A stretch of 64,000 nucleotides of DNA from Enhydrobacter sp. (GTDB lineage: Bacteria > Pseudomonadota > Alphaproteobacteria > Reyranellales > Reyranellaceae). The stretch spans positions 3,408,473 to 3,472,472 of the forward strand of contig CP075528.1 in the NCBI GenBank assembly GCA_025808875.1. The letters are read 5' to 3'. Positions 8,565 to 16,175 of this stretch are shown here, piece by piece (within the stretch, counting starts at the first letter, position 1; the number at the start of each line of letters is the position of its first letter). The notes below the pieces were generated by a model that was not told the DNA's origin, ran no database searches, and saw only the letters and a list, made by a program, of their open reading frames with translations. The position numbers were made by a program, and so were the translations under genes.

Positions 8565-8905
8565 CAGACCGGTCGCAGCGCCGGGGTCGCGGCCGCGAGG
8601 CAGGGACCATCGCGGCCGAGCCAGCCCTCGCCTCCGGCGACTACGATGCCGCCGGCGTCGCCGGGTTCGACCTGGCCGTCACCGCCTTTGCCCCCGGCGC
8701 GGAAGGTGCCGACCGGGATCTCGTCGCGGTCGGCGTCGGGCGGCGACGCGGTGGGCACGCGCGCCGGAAGCGGGTGGCGCGGCTCGGGCGACAGGATCTC
8801 CGCCTTCACCTCGCGCGCCTTGTCCTCCTCGCGGCCCCAGCCGCCGAAGATGGGCTTGCGGGCATGGAAGGTGCCCGCGGGGATGGTGGTGGAAATGGTA
8901 TTCAT
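8564..8905 (-). CDS. Small Gly/Pro-rich protein, first gene of the E2/JAB operon
   Basis: This 113-residue product has no membrane segment and no family I recognise. Two related pieces are visible: IPAGTFHARKPIFGGWG near the start and IPVGTFRAGGKGG in the middle. The rest is rich in Gly, Pro and Asp and is probably disordered. GAGGAGAG lies a few bases before the chosen ATG at 8905; an ATG at 8923 is less well placed. Its stop overlaps the start of the E2-like gene. In prokaryotic E1/E2/JAB operons this position is often taken by the ubiquitin-like modifier or a target, but no beta-grasp pattern or terminal di-Gly is visible here, so that role is only a possibility. Confidence 0.5.
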   Translation of the reverse strand: MNTISTTIPAGTFHARKPIFGGWGREEDKAREVKAEILSPEPRHPLPARVPTASPPDADRDEIPVGTFRAGGKGGDGQVEPGDAGGIVVAGGEGWLGRDGPCLAAATPALRPV

Positions 8906-8978
8906 GTGGCTCTCCTCGTGCAAAACCCGGAATTGGGTCTGGCGCTTCTAGAGGAGCCGGCCACGGGTGGTGCGAACC

Positions 8979-8988
8979 GCAAGATTGC
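8979..8988 (-). promoter_or_regulatory. GCAA-NN-TTGC palindrome before the E2/JAB operon
   Basis: GCAAGATTGC is a perfect 4-2-4 inverted repeat, 74 bases before the start at 8905. It lies in the gap between this operon and the divergently placed Card1-like remnant, so it could serve both. Confidence 0.55.
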
Positions 8989-9301
8989 AATCGCCCCCTC
9001 GCGGCGGCCACTTTCGCGCGAAGATGGCGAGGATTTAGGTCTGCACCGCGACGCGCTGGGGTGCCGTCGAGCTGCCGTCAATTTGGTGCCGGCTCTCGCC
9101 ATGGGTTGAGACACGATCGACCGCTTCCACGTGCTGGTCGGAAAGTGGGGAGGTCGGTTCCAGCTTCTGGACCGCGACCACGCCGACTTTCCGCTCGAAA
9201 CCATGAAAAGCGCATGGCGGATCGAGGTCGAGCGTCGCGGTGGCAGTGGCGAGGCGGAACCCTTATCGGCAACCGGCAACCTCGGCGACACCACCGTCTA
9301 G

Positions 9302-10273
9302 CGCGACGGTGTCGGGCAGATTCCGGCCGACGCTGAAGCTCAATCCGAAGTCGTCTTCAACTACGTCGGCGGGCCGAGCGAGATCAAAATCGGGTTCTGG
9401 CACGGCTTGGCGGATCTGGCCGGCACTCGTTCCGATCTTTCGGTGCGCGCCGTAGGCTACGACGGCAGCGAGTTGCGCTGGTATGACACGCTGCAGGCGC
9501 CGCCGCGGACCGAGGCCGTCGACAACCTCATTTCGATCGACGGCTGGCTGGCCCTGCATGGCTACGTCGAGCCGAACTCGCGGCGAGACCAACGGCTGGC
9601 ACGCCAGAAAGCGGTGCGTGCTCGCGCGGCGCTGATCGACGAACTCGGCCGCCTTTGCTTCGCTTCAGCCGAAACCTGGCGGGTCAGAGCCATGCTGCAG
9701 CTCAGCCTGCCGACGCCTTCGCGGATCGAAGACACTGCGAGTCGCCTCGGAGTCGCCAAGGCACGCCTCGTCGATTTCCTCGACGAGTGGGACAGTATCA
9801 TCGCGAAGTCCGGACAATCCCGCCGGAAGATGATGGCTTGGGTCCATCAGAGCTTCTTCGAGGAATGGATCTGGCTTCGCCTGCGCGCGAAGTCGCTTTA
9901 TCCCGACGAAGTCGCACTCGGTCTTCAGCCGGCTCATGTGCAAAGGCTCGACGGTAGCAAGGACATGGACTGCGATATCGATGTTATGCACGTCAACCAG
10001 CTTCACGTCATCGAAGCGAAGGCTGCCAACCCGGACGAAAAGTGGCGCGACTGGATCGAGCGACTCTATCGTATCAAGAGCGCACTCATCGGCAACTATG
10101 GACAGGCGACGCTGATCAGCGCGCAGCCGCTCAACGAGCGGGGCGATTCGCGCCGCCAAGCCGGCCTGCTGCGCGTCGGACTTGTGTCGGGGATGACAGA
10201 AACCATTGCCGGTCTCGAAAGGATCGCGCTGGGGCTCCCGTTGGCTTCGTCGGACCCGGCCAGTCAGGCCTGA
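9302..10273 (+). pseudogene. Card1/Can2-like CARF nuclease, N-terminally degraded
   Basis: The frame from 9302 encodes the end of a CARF domain (VVFNYVGGPSEIKIG, equivalent to the N-x-TGGTK loop), a helical middle, then a PD-(D/E)xK nuclease. In the nuclease, FEEWIWLRLR precedes CDIDV, and QLHVIEAKA supplies the E-x-K. This is the arrangement of Card1/Can2 (DUF1887) enzymes, which are cyclic-oligoadenylate-activated DNases/RNases of type III CRISPR systems. An in-frame TAG at 9299 precedes it, no ATG lies between, and the first possible start is a TTG at 9407, already inside the CARF domain. The first half of the sensor is therefore missing. The same frame is open from 9110 to 9299 but shows no CARF strand pattern. 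I see no other gene in 8989-9301. It converges on the ring-nuclease gene, overlapping it by 10 bases. Confidence 0.55.
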
Positions 10274-11925
10274 AGCTTATACTCCTTGAATGCGATCCGG
10301 CCCGGCCCCCGGAACTCAGGCTGCAAGCCGATCATGAATGGCGTCTTGCTGCGCACCAGCTTCAGTTTGTTGCGCAACTGGGCGTCGCGGACTTCTCTTG
10401 CGAGGGTTCGGTCTGCGCGCGCGCGCGCCTGCGCCAGATCTCCCTGAATGGCTTCTACTGTTCCGAGCACGAAGGGGACTCTATCGTTCCGTTCGTGACT
10501 GCTTCGAAGGTGCCTGAGCCCGGGAAGGGCAGCTTTGGCGTTCGCCACATCCTCGAGAAACACCGCGAGCAACGCCCGTGCGTTCGACTCCCGGCTTTCT
10601 GCCTGGGCGAAGGCGGCCTCGGCGTTTCTGACGGCCTTTCGCTTCTGGTCTACCCGACCTTCCAGCCGTTCCTTTTCAGCTCCAGTAGCTCCGGTTTTTC
10701 CGTGAATGGCTTCCTGCAACGCCGTCTTGGCGACCTGCAGCGCAAGGCTCTTTTCCTTCATGCGGCTGCTCAACTCTGCGATCTGCTCTCCCATCTTCAA
10801 CTTGACGGCGTCGGCACCACCGATGAGCCCCTCCGCTGCGGACAGACTTTGCTCCGTCTGCCTCACCTCCTGCCACAACGCGCCGTCCTCAGGTTTCCAT
10901 TTGTTGAGCATGAACCAAAGCCGGCCCCGCGGCAGTCGCTCTTCCTCACCCTCACCGTTCGCGTCCAACGCTTCGAGAATGTTGAACAAGCGCGCCGCCG
11001 CCCACCTTGAGCCGGCCACGAAGTCGTCCATCGTCAGCAGGCCCGGTTCCGGCCCGGCCAGAACAGCGCCTGCCGGAAGGCGGCCAGCTGCCACCTCCGC
11101 GCACAGTTTGTACACCGCGTAGTAATGAACGCTGCGAAAAGGTACCGAGAGACGGTCATTCAGGCGGATGGTGAGGGCTTGGTCGTCGAATAGCAGCGAA
11201 ACCCCCGCCTCCGCCGCGTTGACCTCGGCGATCATCCGCCCGATGTCTAGCGGCCGCTTCAGGTCCAGCCACGCGGTATTTTTCAGGTGTGGCCGGAACT
11301 GGGGGAACGGCACGGCGCCTAGTGTAATGCTGGCTCTTTCCGTGCCGATCTCGTCGCCGTACTTGGGACGCAGGGCGGCTGCAGTCACCTGCACCTTCAT
11401 CGGCTTGCTGGGCTTGAAGTAAAAATCGGCGCAGCCCTCGAACGGCTCGTTGACCAGCACGTGCATCAGCCGGTCGTGTGGCCAGCCGAACAGCGACATC
11501 GCGCAGCCCAGCCAGAAGCTCATGGTCTTGCGGCCGCCGGCGAGCGAGGCGAAGACACGTCGGTCGTCGTGGGCGGTGTGCTGGCGCACCAGTTCGCCGA
11601 TCAGGTTGGCCATGCGCGCGGCGTCCGCCTCGCTGGCGATATCGGCGAGCGGCTCGCCCTTGTCGGTCTTGATCACGTGCACATGCTCTGGACGCAGCAG
11701 CAAAGCATCGATCTTCGCCGTCTTGCCATCGCCCGGATAGTCAGCCGCGAGGCGCGCGAACGGGCCACCGTCGCCGCCCAGGCGCGAAAGCACCTGATCC
11801 TTGCCGATCGACGTCGTGACGATGTGCAATTCATCGACCGCGGTATCCTCATCGGCCAGCGCCTGCAGCGTCTCGGTGATCACCGCAGGCGACGTGCCGG
11901 CGACGCAGATCAGGATCGTGCGCAT
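10264..11925 (-). CDS. NE0113-family CARF/ring-nuclease protein with long helical extension
   Basis: The product is about 553 residues. Residues 1-225 form a CARF-type sensor: ILICVAGTSPAVITETL at the first strand and FASLAGGRKTMSFWLG at the second ligand loop, features of the NE0113/Csm6-type CRISPR ring-nuclease family that binds and cleaves cyclic oligoadenylate. A winged-helix-like part follows (near 225-300). Residues about 340-530 are strongly helical, Ala/Glu/Lys/Arg-rich and probably coiled coil, far longer than usual in this family. No HEPN R-x4-6-H motif is evident, so it may switch off signalling rather than cut RNA. GGAGGAC is eight bases from the chosen ATG at 11925; an ATG at 11931 is too close. 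It is the last gene of the cmr operon. Confidence 0.75.
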   Translation of the reverse strand: MRTILICVAGTSPAVITETLQALADEDTAVDELHIVTTSIGKDQVLSRLGGDGGPFARLAADYPGDGKTAKIDALLLRPEHVHVIKTDKGEPLADIASEADAARMANLIGELVRQHTAHDDRRVFASLAGGRKTMSFWLGCAMSLFGWPHDRLMHVLVNEPFEGCADFYFKPSKPMKVQVTAAALRPKYGDEIGTERASITLGAVPFPQFRPHLKNTAWLDLKRPLDIGRMIAEVNAAEAGVSLLFDDQALTIRLNDRLSVPFRSVHYYAVYKLCAEVAAGRLPAGAVLAGPEPGLLTMDDFVAGSRWAAARLFNILEALDANGEGEEERLPRGRLWFMLNKWKPEDGALWQEVRQTEQSLSAAEGLIGGADAVKLKMGEQIAELSSRMKEKSLALQVAKTALQEAIHGKTGATGAEKERLEGRVDQKRKAVRNAEAAFAQAESRESNARALLAVFLEDVANAKAALPGLRHLRSSHERNDRVPFVLGTVEAIQGDLAQARARADRTLAREVRDAQLRNKLKLVRSKTPFMIGLQPEFRGPGRIAFKEYKLQA

Positions 11926-11945
11926 CGCCATGTCCTCCTAGCTAG

Positions 11946-12899
11946 CTATGCCGCCATCGGCTCGATCCGGAAGCGACCATAGCCCTGGGTCGCGCGGCCG
12001 CCGTGCACCGCTTCGCCGATCAGCAGCAGCGGCCACAGGCGCCGCCAGTCGCCGCCGATCCGCAGGGCGCCAGACAGCACGGGAATCGCGTAGCCGCCCG
12101 CCGGCGCAGTCTCGCTGTGCCGGAAATGCGCCGGGCCTTGCAGCAGCCGCGCACCGTCGAGCTGCACGCGGCCGAGCCGATCCGCCAGCCAGGGCTCGGC
12201 GTCGCTCACTCCGAGCCCCAGCCAGCGCGCCATGCCGATCACCCGCTCGAACATGCCGCGCAGCAGCGCCACGCCGTCGACGCCGCCGCCATTGCCGCTG
12301 CGCGGCGCGGGCGGCGTGAGGTAGCGCAGCGCTACCGCCTCGCCCTCCGGCGCCGGCCGCGCCAGGGCCTCGCAGCGCACGAACTCGCGATGGTCGACAT
12401 CGACTGCCGCAACGGCGCCCTCGGCGCCGGCCGCCAGACCGCCGCGCAGACCGCGCACCAGCGCATCCGCCACCTCCGCGGCGCAGGCCTCCGCGGCGAT
12501 CCCGAATAGCGTCAGCGTCACCACGAGGTGACGGCCGCCGACGTCGGCAGCCAGGCTGTACGGCGGCGGCGCGCCGGCCTTGAGGCCGGCCAGCGGCCGC
12601 TGCCGGAAAAGGAGATCGAGCGCACAGGGCGGAGTCCAGGTGCAGGGGAGGCGCTGTCGCGCCGCCGACGATGCTCCTTCGAGCAGTGCCTGACCGAGCG
12701 CGCCGCGCACCCGATTGAGCAGCACGACGCCGTCCGGCAATCCTTCCGGGCGCGGCCCCGCGACCTTGATCTCGACCTGCCGCCACGCCGCCGGCAGCCG
12801 GTCGAACGGCAGGCGACGCGGCGGATCGGCGAGCCAGGCGAGCAGTTCGGTCTGGCTGTCTGCGGCGGCCGGTGAAAGTGTCAAAGCACGGTCGGCCAT
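11946..12899 (-). CDS. cas6: Cas6-type CRISPR repeat endoribonuclease
   Basis: This 317-residue RAMP-fold protein contains VVLLNRVRGALGQALL in the N-terminal half. The C-terminus, LLIGEAVHGGRATQGYGRFRI, is the glycine-rich G-rich-loop pattern that closes Cas6 proteins. It would cut the long crRNA precursor within each repeat, leaving the 8-nt handle ATCAAAAG on the spacer. The repeat contains a short CCGGT/ACCGG hairpin that such enzymes can read. The gene starts six bases after cmr6 and belongs to the cmr operon. It stands alone and is not fused to RT-Cas1, unlike some RT-linked loci. Catalytic His could not be assigned confidently. Confidence 0.75.
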   Translation of the reverse strand: MADRALTLSPAAADSQTELLAWLADPPRRLPFDRLPAAWRQVEIKVAGPRPEGLPDGVVLLNRVRGALGQALLEGASSAARQRLPCTWTPPCALDLLFRQRPLAGLKAGAPPPYSLAADVGGRHLVVTLTLFGIAAEACAAEVADALVRGLRGGLAAGAEGAVAAVDVDHREFVRCEALARPAPEGEAVALRYLTPPAPRSGNGGGVDGVALLRGMFERVIGMARWLGLGVSDAEPWLADRLGRVQLDGARLLQGPAHFRHSETAPAGGYAIPVLSGALRIGGDWRRLWPLLLIGEAVHGGRATQGYGRFRIEPMAA

Positions 12900-12905
12900 G
12901 CCCGG

Positions 12906-13703
12906 CTATCTGATCGGTTCGACGATTTCGAACAGGCCTCGATCGACCGCCGTGCCGGCGCCCGCGCCGAGCGTGGAGAGGGCCTCCTTGAGCCATTCGC
13001 AGGCCAGAGCCGCAAGACGCTTGCCCTCGTCGTTGCGCTTCAGCGGCACGACGGCAAACTGAAACAGGGAACCTTTGGCAACGGCGAGCCATTGCAGCGG
13101 CCTGGGATCGTACCAGTCGGCCGGCCGCTGGCCCTCCTGGTAGTATTCGCCGAGATGCGGCGTCGTGCCGTCGATGCAAAGCTCGGGCGCCGTCGAGGGC
13201 AGCGCCGGCAGGAATGCCACCGCCCCGGCTCTCTCCTCGCCACCGAGCAGCGGCACCGGATCCTGTTCCAGCCAGCGCTTCGCCCACTCGCGCACGATCC
13301 CCTTCTGGCCCGCGCCGCGCAGCACCGGCACGCCAAGCGTGTAGTGCCAGTCGAAACCGTTCTCCACCGGATGGGCGCGCCCCAGTCCGCTGGCAAACTT
13401 GGTGGCCGTGCACGCCTCGAACCATTGGCCGCCGAGGTTGCCGGCCAGTTCGCGCTGGCGGATGGCATGTTCGCTCAACTGGTCGGCGAGATGGGTCGAC
13501 CGCGAGGTCTGCACAGCCTGTTTCACCCATTCGAGGCGCGCCGTCTTTTCGGCATCGCTCCTGGGCGCATTGAAATCGAGCAGCCGCGAGAAGGCGGGCC
13601 AGCGGTGATAGTACTTATCGTACCATAACCCCAGATTGCCCTGTCCCGGTGTCGCCCAGAGGGACTCCGGCCGGAACTGCGGCAGAGGTGCGTTCGGGGT
13701 CAT
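12906..13703 (-). CDS. cmr6: Cmr6, RAMP subunit of the type III-B effector
   Basis: This 265-residue Cas7-like RAMP protein carries the diagnostic segment FASGLGRAHPVENGFDWHYTLGVPVL, followed by a KGIVREW helix like the GSSVKGLVR stretch of other Cmr6 proteins. It caps the 3' end of the crRNA-binding backbone. The C-terminal glycine-rich turn usually reads G-x-G-x-x-T-x-x-G-Y-G; here it is GAGAGTAVDRGLF, with the Tyr-Gly pair altered to Asp-Arg. The start overlaps the cmr5 stop by four bases (ATGA coupling). Confidence 0.85.
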   Translation of the reverse strand: MTPNAPLPQFRPESLWATPGQGNLGLWYDKYYHRWPAFSRLLDFNAPRSDAEKTARLEWVKQAVQTSRSTHLADQLSEHAIRQRELAGNLGGQWFEACTATKFASGLGRAHPVENGFDWHYTLGVPVLRGAGQKGIVREWAKRWLEQDPVPLLGGEERAGAVAFLPALPSTAPELCIDGTTPHLGEYYQEGQRPADWYDPRPLQWLAVAKGSLFQFAVVPLKRNDEGKRLAALACEWLKEALSTLGAGAGTAVDRGLFEIVEPIR

Positions 13704-14119
13704 CGGCCTGCCTCACCGGCTGGCGCCGGCCCTGTCGCCCGGCCGGACAGAAACACTTCGGCCAGACGCTTCAGCACCGCGAGGTAGGCGTCGGCCTCGG
13801 CGGTCGCGTGCCGATACTGCGCATTGCTGCCACCGATCACGGCCGCGAGCAGCTGCGGCGGGGCGGCGACCGCCCCCTTGTAGCTGCGTTGCATCAGCCA
13901 GTGTTCGAGGTGGTGGTAGAGTCTGGCGAAGCCGTCCGTGGGCCTCGAACTGCGGTTGAGCAGCGTCGCCAACGCCTGGCCGAGACCGATGGCGCGTATC
14001 TCTGCCGGCAGCGCCCGCACCGCGCTGAGATACTCGCGTGCGGCCGCAGCCGGCAGCTTCTCGATATCGGCCACGCGCGTGCGGGCGTGTTTGGCACGCT
14101 CGATGAAATCGCTCTGCAT
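13700..14119 (-). CDS. cmr5: Cmr5, small subunit of the type III-B effector
   Basis: This protein of about 139 residues is all-helical, with the QSDFIERAKHARTRVADIE start and a GLGQALATLL segment typical of Cmr5. Several copies line the target-RNA groove of the complex. An alternative GTG start at 14125 would overlap the cmr4 stop (GTGA) and add two residues. The position between cmr4 and cmr6 supports the call. The tail is Pro/Ala/Gly-rich. Confidence 0.8.
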   Translation of the reverse strand: MQSDFIERAKHARTRVADIEKLPAAAAREYLSAVRALPAEIRAIGLGQALATLLNRSSRPTDGFARLYHHLEHWLMQRSYKGAVAAPPQLLAAVIGGSNAQYRHATAEADAYLAVLKRLAEVFLSGRATGPAPAGEAGR

Positions 14120-14121
14120 GG

Positions 14122-14973
14122 TCACCCCACCTGCCAGATGTTGATGCGGCAGACGCCTTCGCCGGTGGTTTCGTTGCCGCCAATCTGCAGGAACTTCCGC
14201 TTGCCGAGCTCACGGGCATACGAGTCGAGGTCGGCATCGCGGCCGGCGCGCGGCGTGTTGATCGCGTAGAGCAGCGTGTCGGACGGCAGGTACTCCTCGT
14301 ACCAGAGGTTCCTGCTCTCCTTGGTGTCGGGATCGAGATGGTTGTGCGGCTGTACCGGCAGGCCGTACTGGCAGAACCACGCGAAGTCGTCGTCGTTCAT
14401 GATCGCGATCTGCTGTCCCAGCCGCGCGCCGACCTTGTCGTAGGGCGCATCGTTGGGCAGCAGCTTCCCCACCGCATCCACTACCTCCTTGCCGTTTGCC
14501 AGCGGCTTCGCGGCAAACTGGAACTCCTCGATGTGCACCGTGCCCCCGGCGCCGCCGGCGACCTGCAATTCATTCTGGGAAGGGCGCGGAATGGTCTTGA
14601 AGAGCGCCGCGCCCCCGGCCCGATGAACGTCGCGATCGAAACGCTCGAGCAGCGTCGGGGTCGTCACCCATTTGTAGGTGCTCTCCGAGCACCGCATCGG
14701 CAGCAGCAGCAGGCGGATGTCGCCGAATGCCACGCTGCCCGACTGGCTGCCCTGGCCCTGCTCGATCCGGCCGAACAGAGGCACCAGCTGATGATCGGGC
14801 TTGCCCTCCGTCAACTCGCTGCGCACCGCGCCCTTGTGCGACGTCGCTGGCACGACCGGAAAGCCGGTGCCGCCCTCGCGCTGCACCGGCTGGTCGATGG
14901 TCCCGAGCCCCTGTCCGGCGCCGGGATGCAAATCGGTCTCGGCGAAAAACCCAACGATGATCGCTTTTGCCAT
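14122..14973 (-). CDS. cmr4: Cmr4 (Cas7-type) backbone and target-RNA-cleaving subunit
   Basis: This 283-residue RAMP protein contains DLHPGAGQGLGTIDQPVQRE then GTGFPVVPATSHKGAVR, the family signature. The Asp in the IDQPVQRE segment corresponds to the residue that cleaves bound target RNA at 6-nt intervals in characterised Cmr complexes. ETTGEGVCRI closes the protein. Multiple copies form the filament along the crRNA. The RNase site looks intact, so target RNA cutting is expected even though Cas10 here lacks an HD nuclease. The start is 23 bases after cmr3. Confidence 0.88.
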   Translation of the reverse strand: MAKAIIVGFFAETDLHPGAGQGLGTIDQPVQREGGTGFPVVPATSHKGAVRSELTEGKPDHQLVPLFGRIEQGQGSQSGSVAFGDIRLLLLPMRCSESTYKWVTTPTLLERFDRDVHRAGGAALFKTIPRPSQNELQVAGGAGGTVHIEEFQFAAKPLANGKEVVDAVGKLLPNDAPYDKVGARLGQQIAIMNDDDFAWFCQYGLPVQPHNHLDPDTKESRNLWYEEYLPSDTLLYAINTPRAGRDADLDSYARELGKRKFLQIGGNETTGEGVCRINIWQVG

Positions 14974-14996
14974 CGGACCCCCTTGCCTGCTTTTCC

Positions 14997-16175
14997 TCAG
15001 CTCCACGTGCCGATCAGCACGCGGCCCATGCCCCACTCGCGGCACGCGCCGATCGCCGTGCCGTGCGCCGCCAGCACTTTCTGTCCGTCGGCGGCCGGCG
15101 CCTCGAGAAACCACGTCGCACCGGCCGGCAGCGTCGCCCGGCTGACGCGCGGGCCCACTTCGCCGCCGCCGCCCGTCCAGCCCGACACCGACGTGCCGCG
15201 GTCGACGCAGGCGGTGCAGATCTCCCCCGGCAGGCCGGCGAGATTCTGTCCTGCCTGCGGCCAGGGCGCCTCCAGTTCAGCCGGACTGGCCAGCGTCACC
15301 GTATAGCGAAGGCGGCCGCGAGCGGCGTCGCGTGCAAGATTGCGCGGCGCCGAAACTTTGCTGCGTGGCGGATCGCGCATCTCGATCCAGGCCATGCGGC
15401 CTTCGCCGCCGAACGGGATGGACTTCGGCAGGCCGGTCTTCACCGCCGCCGGCACGGCCGGAGTCGTCACGGCGATGGCAAATCCCCCTTGCGGCCGCAC
15501 GTACGACACCCTGTACAGCATGCCGGTCGCCGCGCTGCCGGCCGCGCTGTCGCGCGCGATGCCAGTGCGCGCCTCGCTGGCCGTCACGTCCTTCAGGGCC
15601 ACGATGCTGTTGCGCGTGACCTCGGGAGCTTCGCCCCTCAGGAACCGCTCGATCCCAGCTACCGTCAGCCAGTACTTGCCGGCGAGCGGCTTGAAATCGC
15701 GATGCTTGCGGTCGAGCTCGGGCAGCCGCATGGGGCCGAGGTCGGTCCGGCGCGCCGTCGCGCCGGGCGCGAGCCGCGCCAGGGTTGGACCGAGCGACTC
15801 CTCGTTCGCGGGTGCGCTTCCCTTCCACAGCCGTTCGCCGCTGGCGGTTTCGCCGAGCAGCGGATGGGGGGCGGCGAACAGCGGCTCGATTGCTTTGTCG
15901 ACCAGCCGCACCAGCGTCACCTCGCTGCCTGCGAGCTTGCCGAGCTTGTCCCCGGTGCCGACCGCGTCGACGATCTTCGCCTCGCGTTTCCAGTCGGAGC
16001 GGCCGTCCCAGCCGAGCGCGCGCGCGATCGCCGCCCGCACCGCGCCGATCGCGGTCTGCGGCATCGGCGGGAACAGGCTGGGCACCGGCATCTGGCCTGG
16101 ATCGGCGGCATCGAACGGCCGGCTGTCGCGGAAGAACCAGCTGTCCCACGGCTGCAGGAGAAAGGTGACGCTCAT
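14997..16175 (-). CDS. cmr3: Cmr3, 5'-handle-binding subunit of the type III-B effector
   Basis: This 392-residue Cas5-type RAMP protein starts with LLQPWDSWFFRDSRPFD, the hallmark Cmr3 N-terminus. SLFPPMPQTAIGAVRAA and a C-terminal WGMGRVLIGTW glycine-rich ending follow. It binds the crRNA 5' tag and contacts Cas10. The ATG overlaps the cas10 stop (ATGA). The GCAAGATTGC sequence at about 15333 lies inside this coding region and is probably a chance match. Confidence 0.87.
   Translation of the reverse strand: MSVTFLLQPWDSWFFRDSRPFDAADPGQMPVPSLFPPMPQTAIGAVRAAIARALGWDGRSDWKREAKIVDAVGTGDKLGKLAGSEVTLVRLVDKAIEPLFAAPHPLLGETASGERLWKGSAPANEESLGPTLARLAPGATARRTDLGPMRLPELDRKHRDFKPLAGKYWLTVAGIERFLRGEAPEVTRNSIVALKDVTASEARTGIARDSAAGSAATGMLYRVSYVRPQGGFAIAVTTPAVPAAVKTGLPKSIPFGGEGRMAWIEMRDPPRSKVSAPRNLARDAARGRLRYTVTLASPAELEAPWPQAGQNLAGLPGEICTACVDRGTSVSGWTGGGGEVGPRVSRATLPAGATWFLEAPAADGQKVLAAHGTAIGACREWGMGRVLIGTWS

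Noticed and set aside
15333..15342. GCAAGATTGC inside cmr3
   Set aside because: It lies within conserved coding sequence and is not near a gene start; treated as a chance match.
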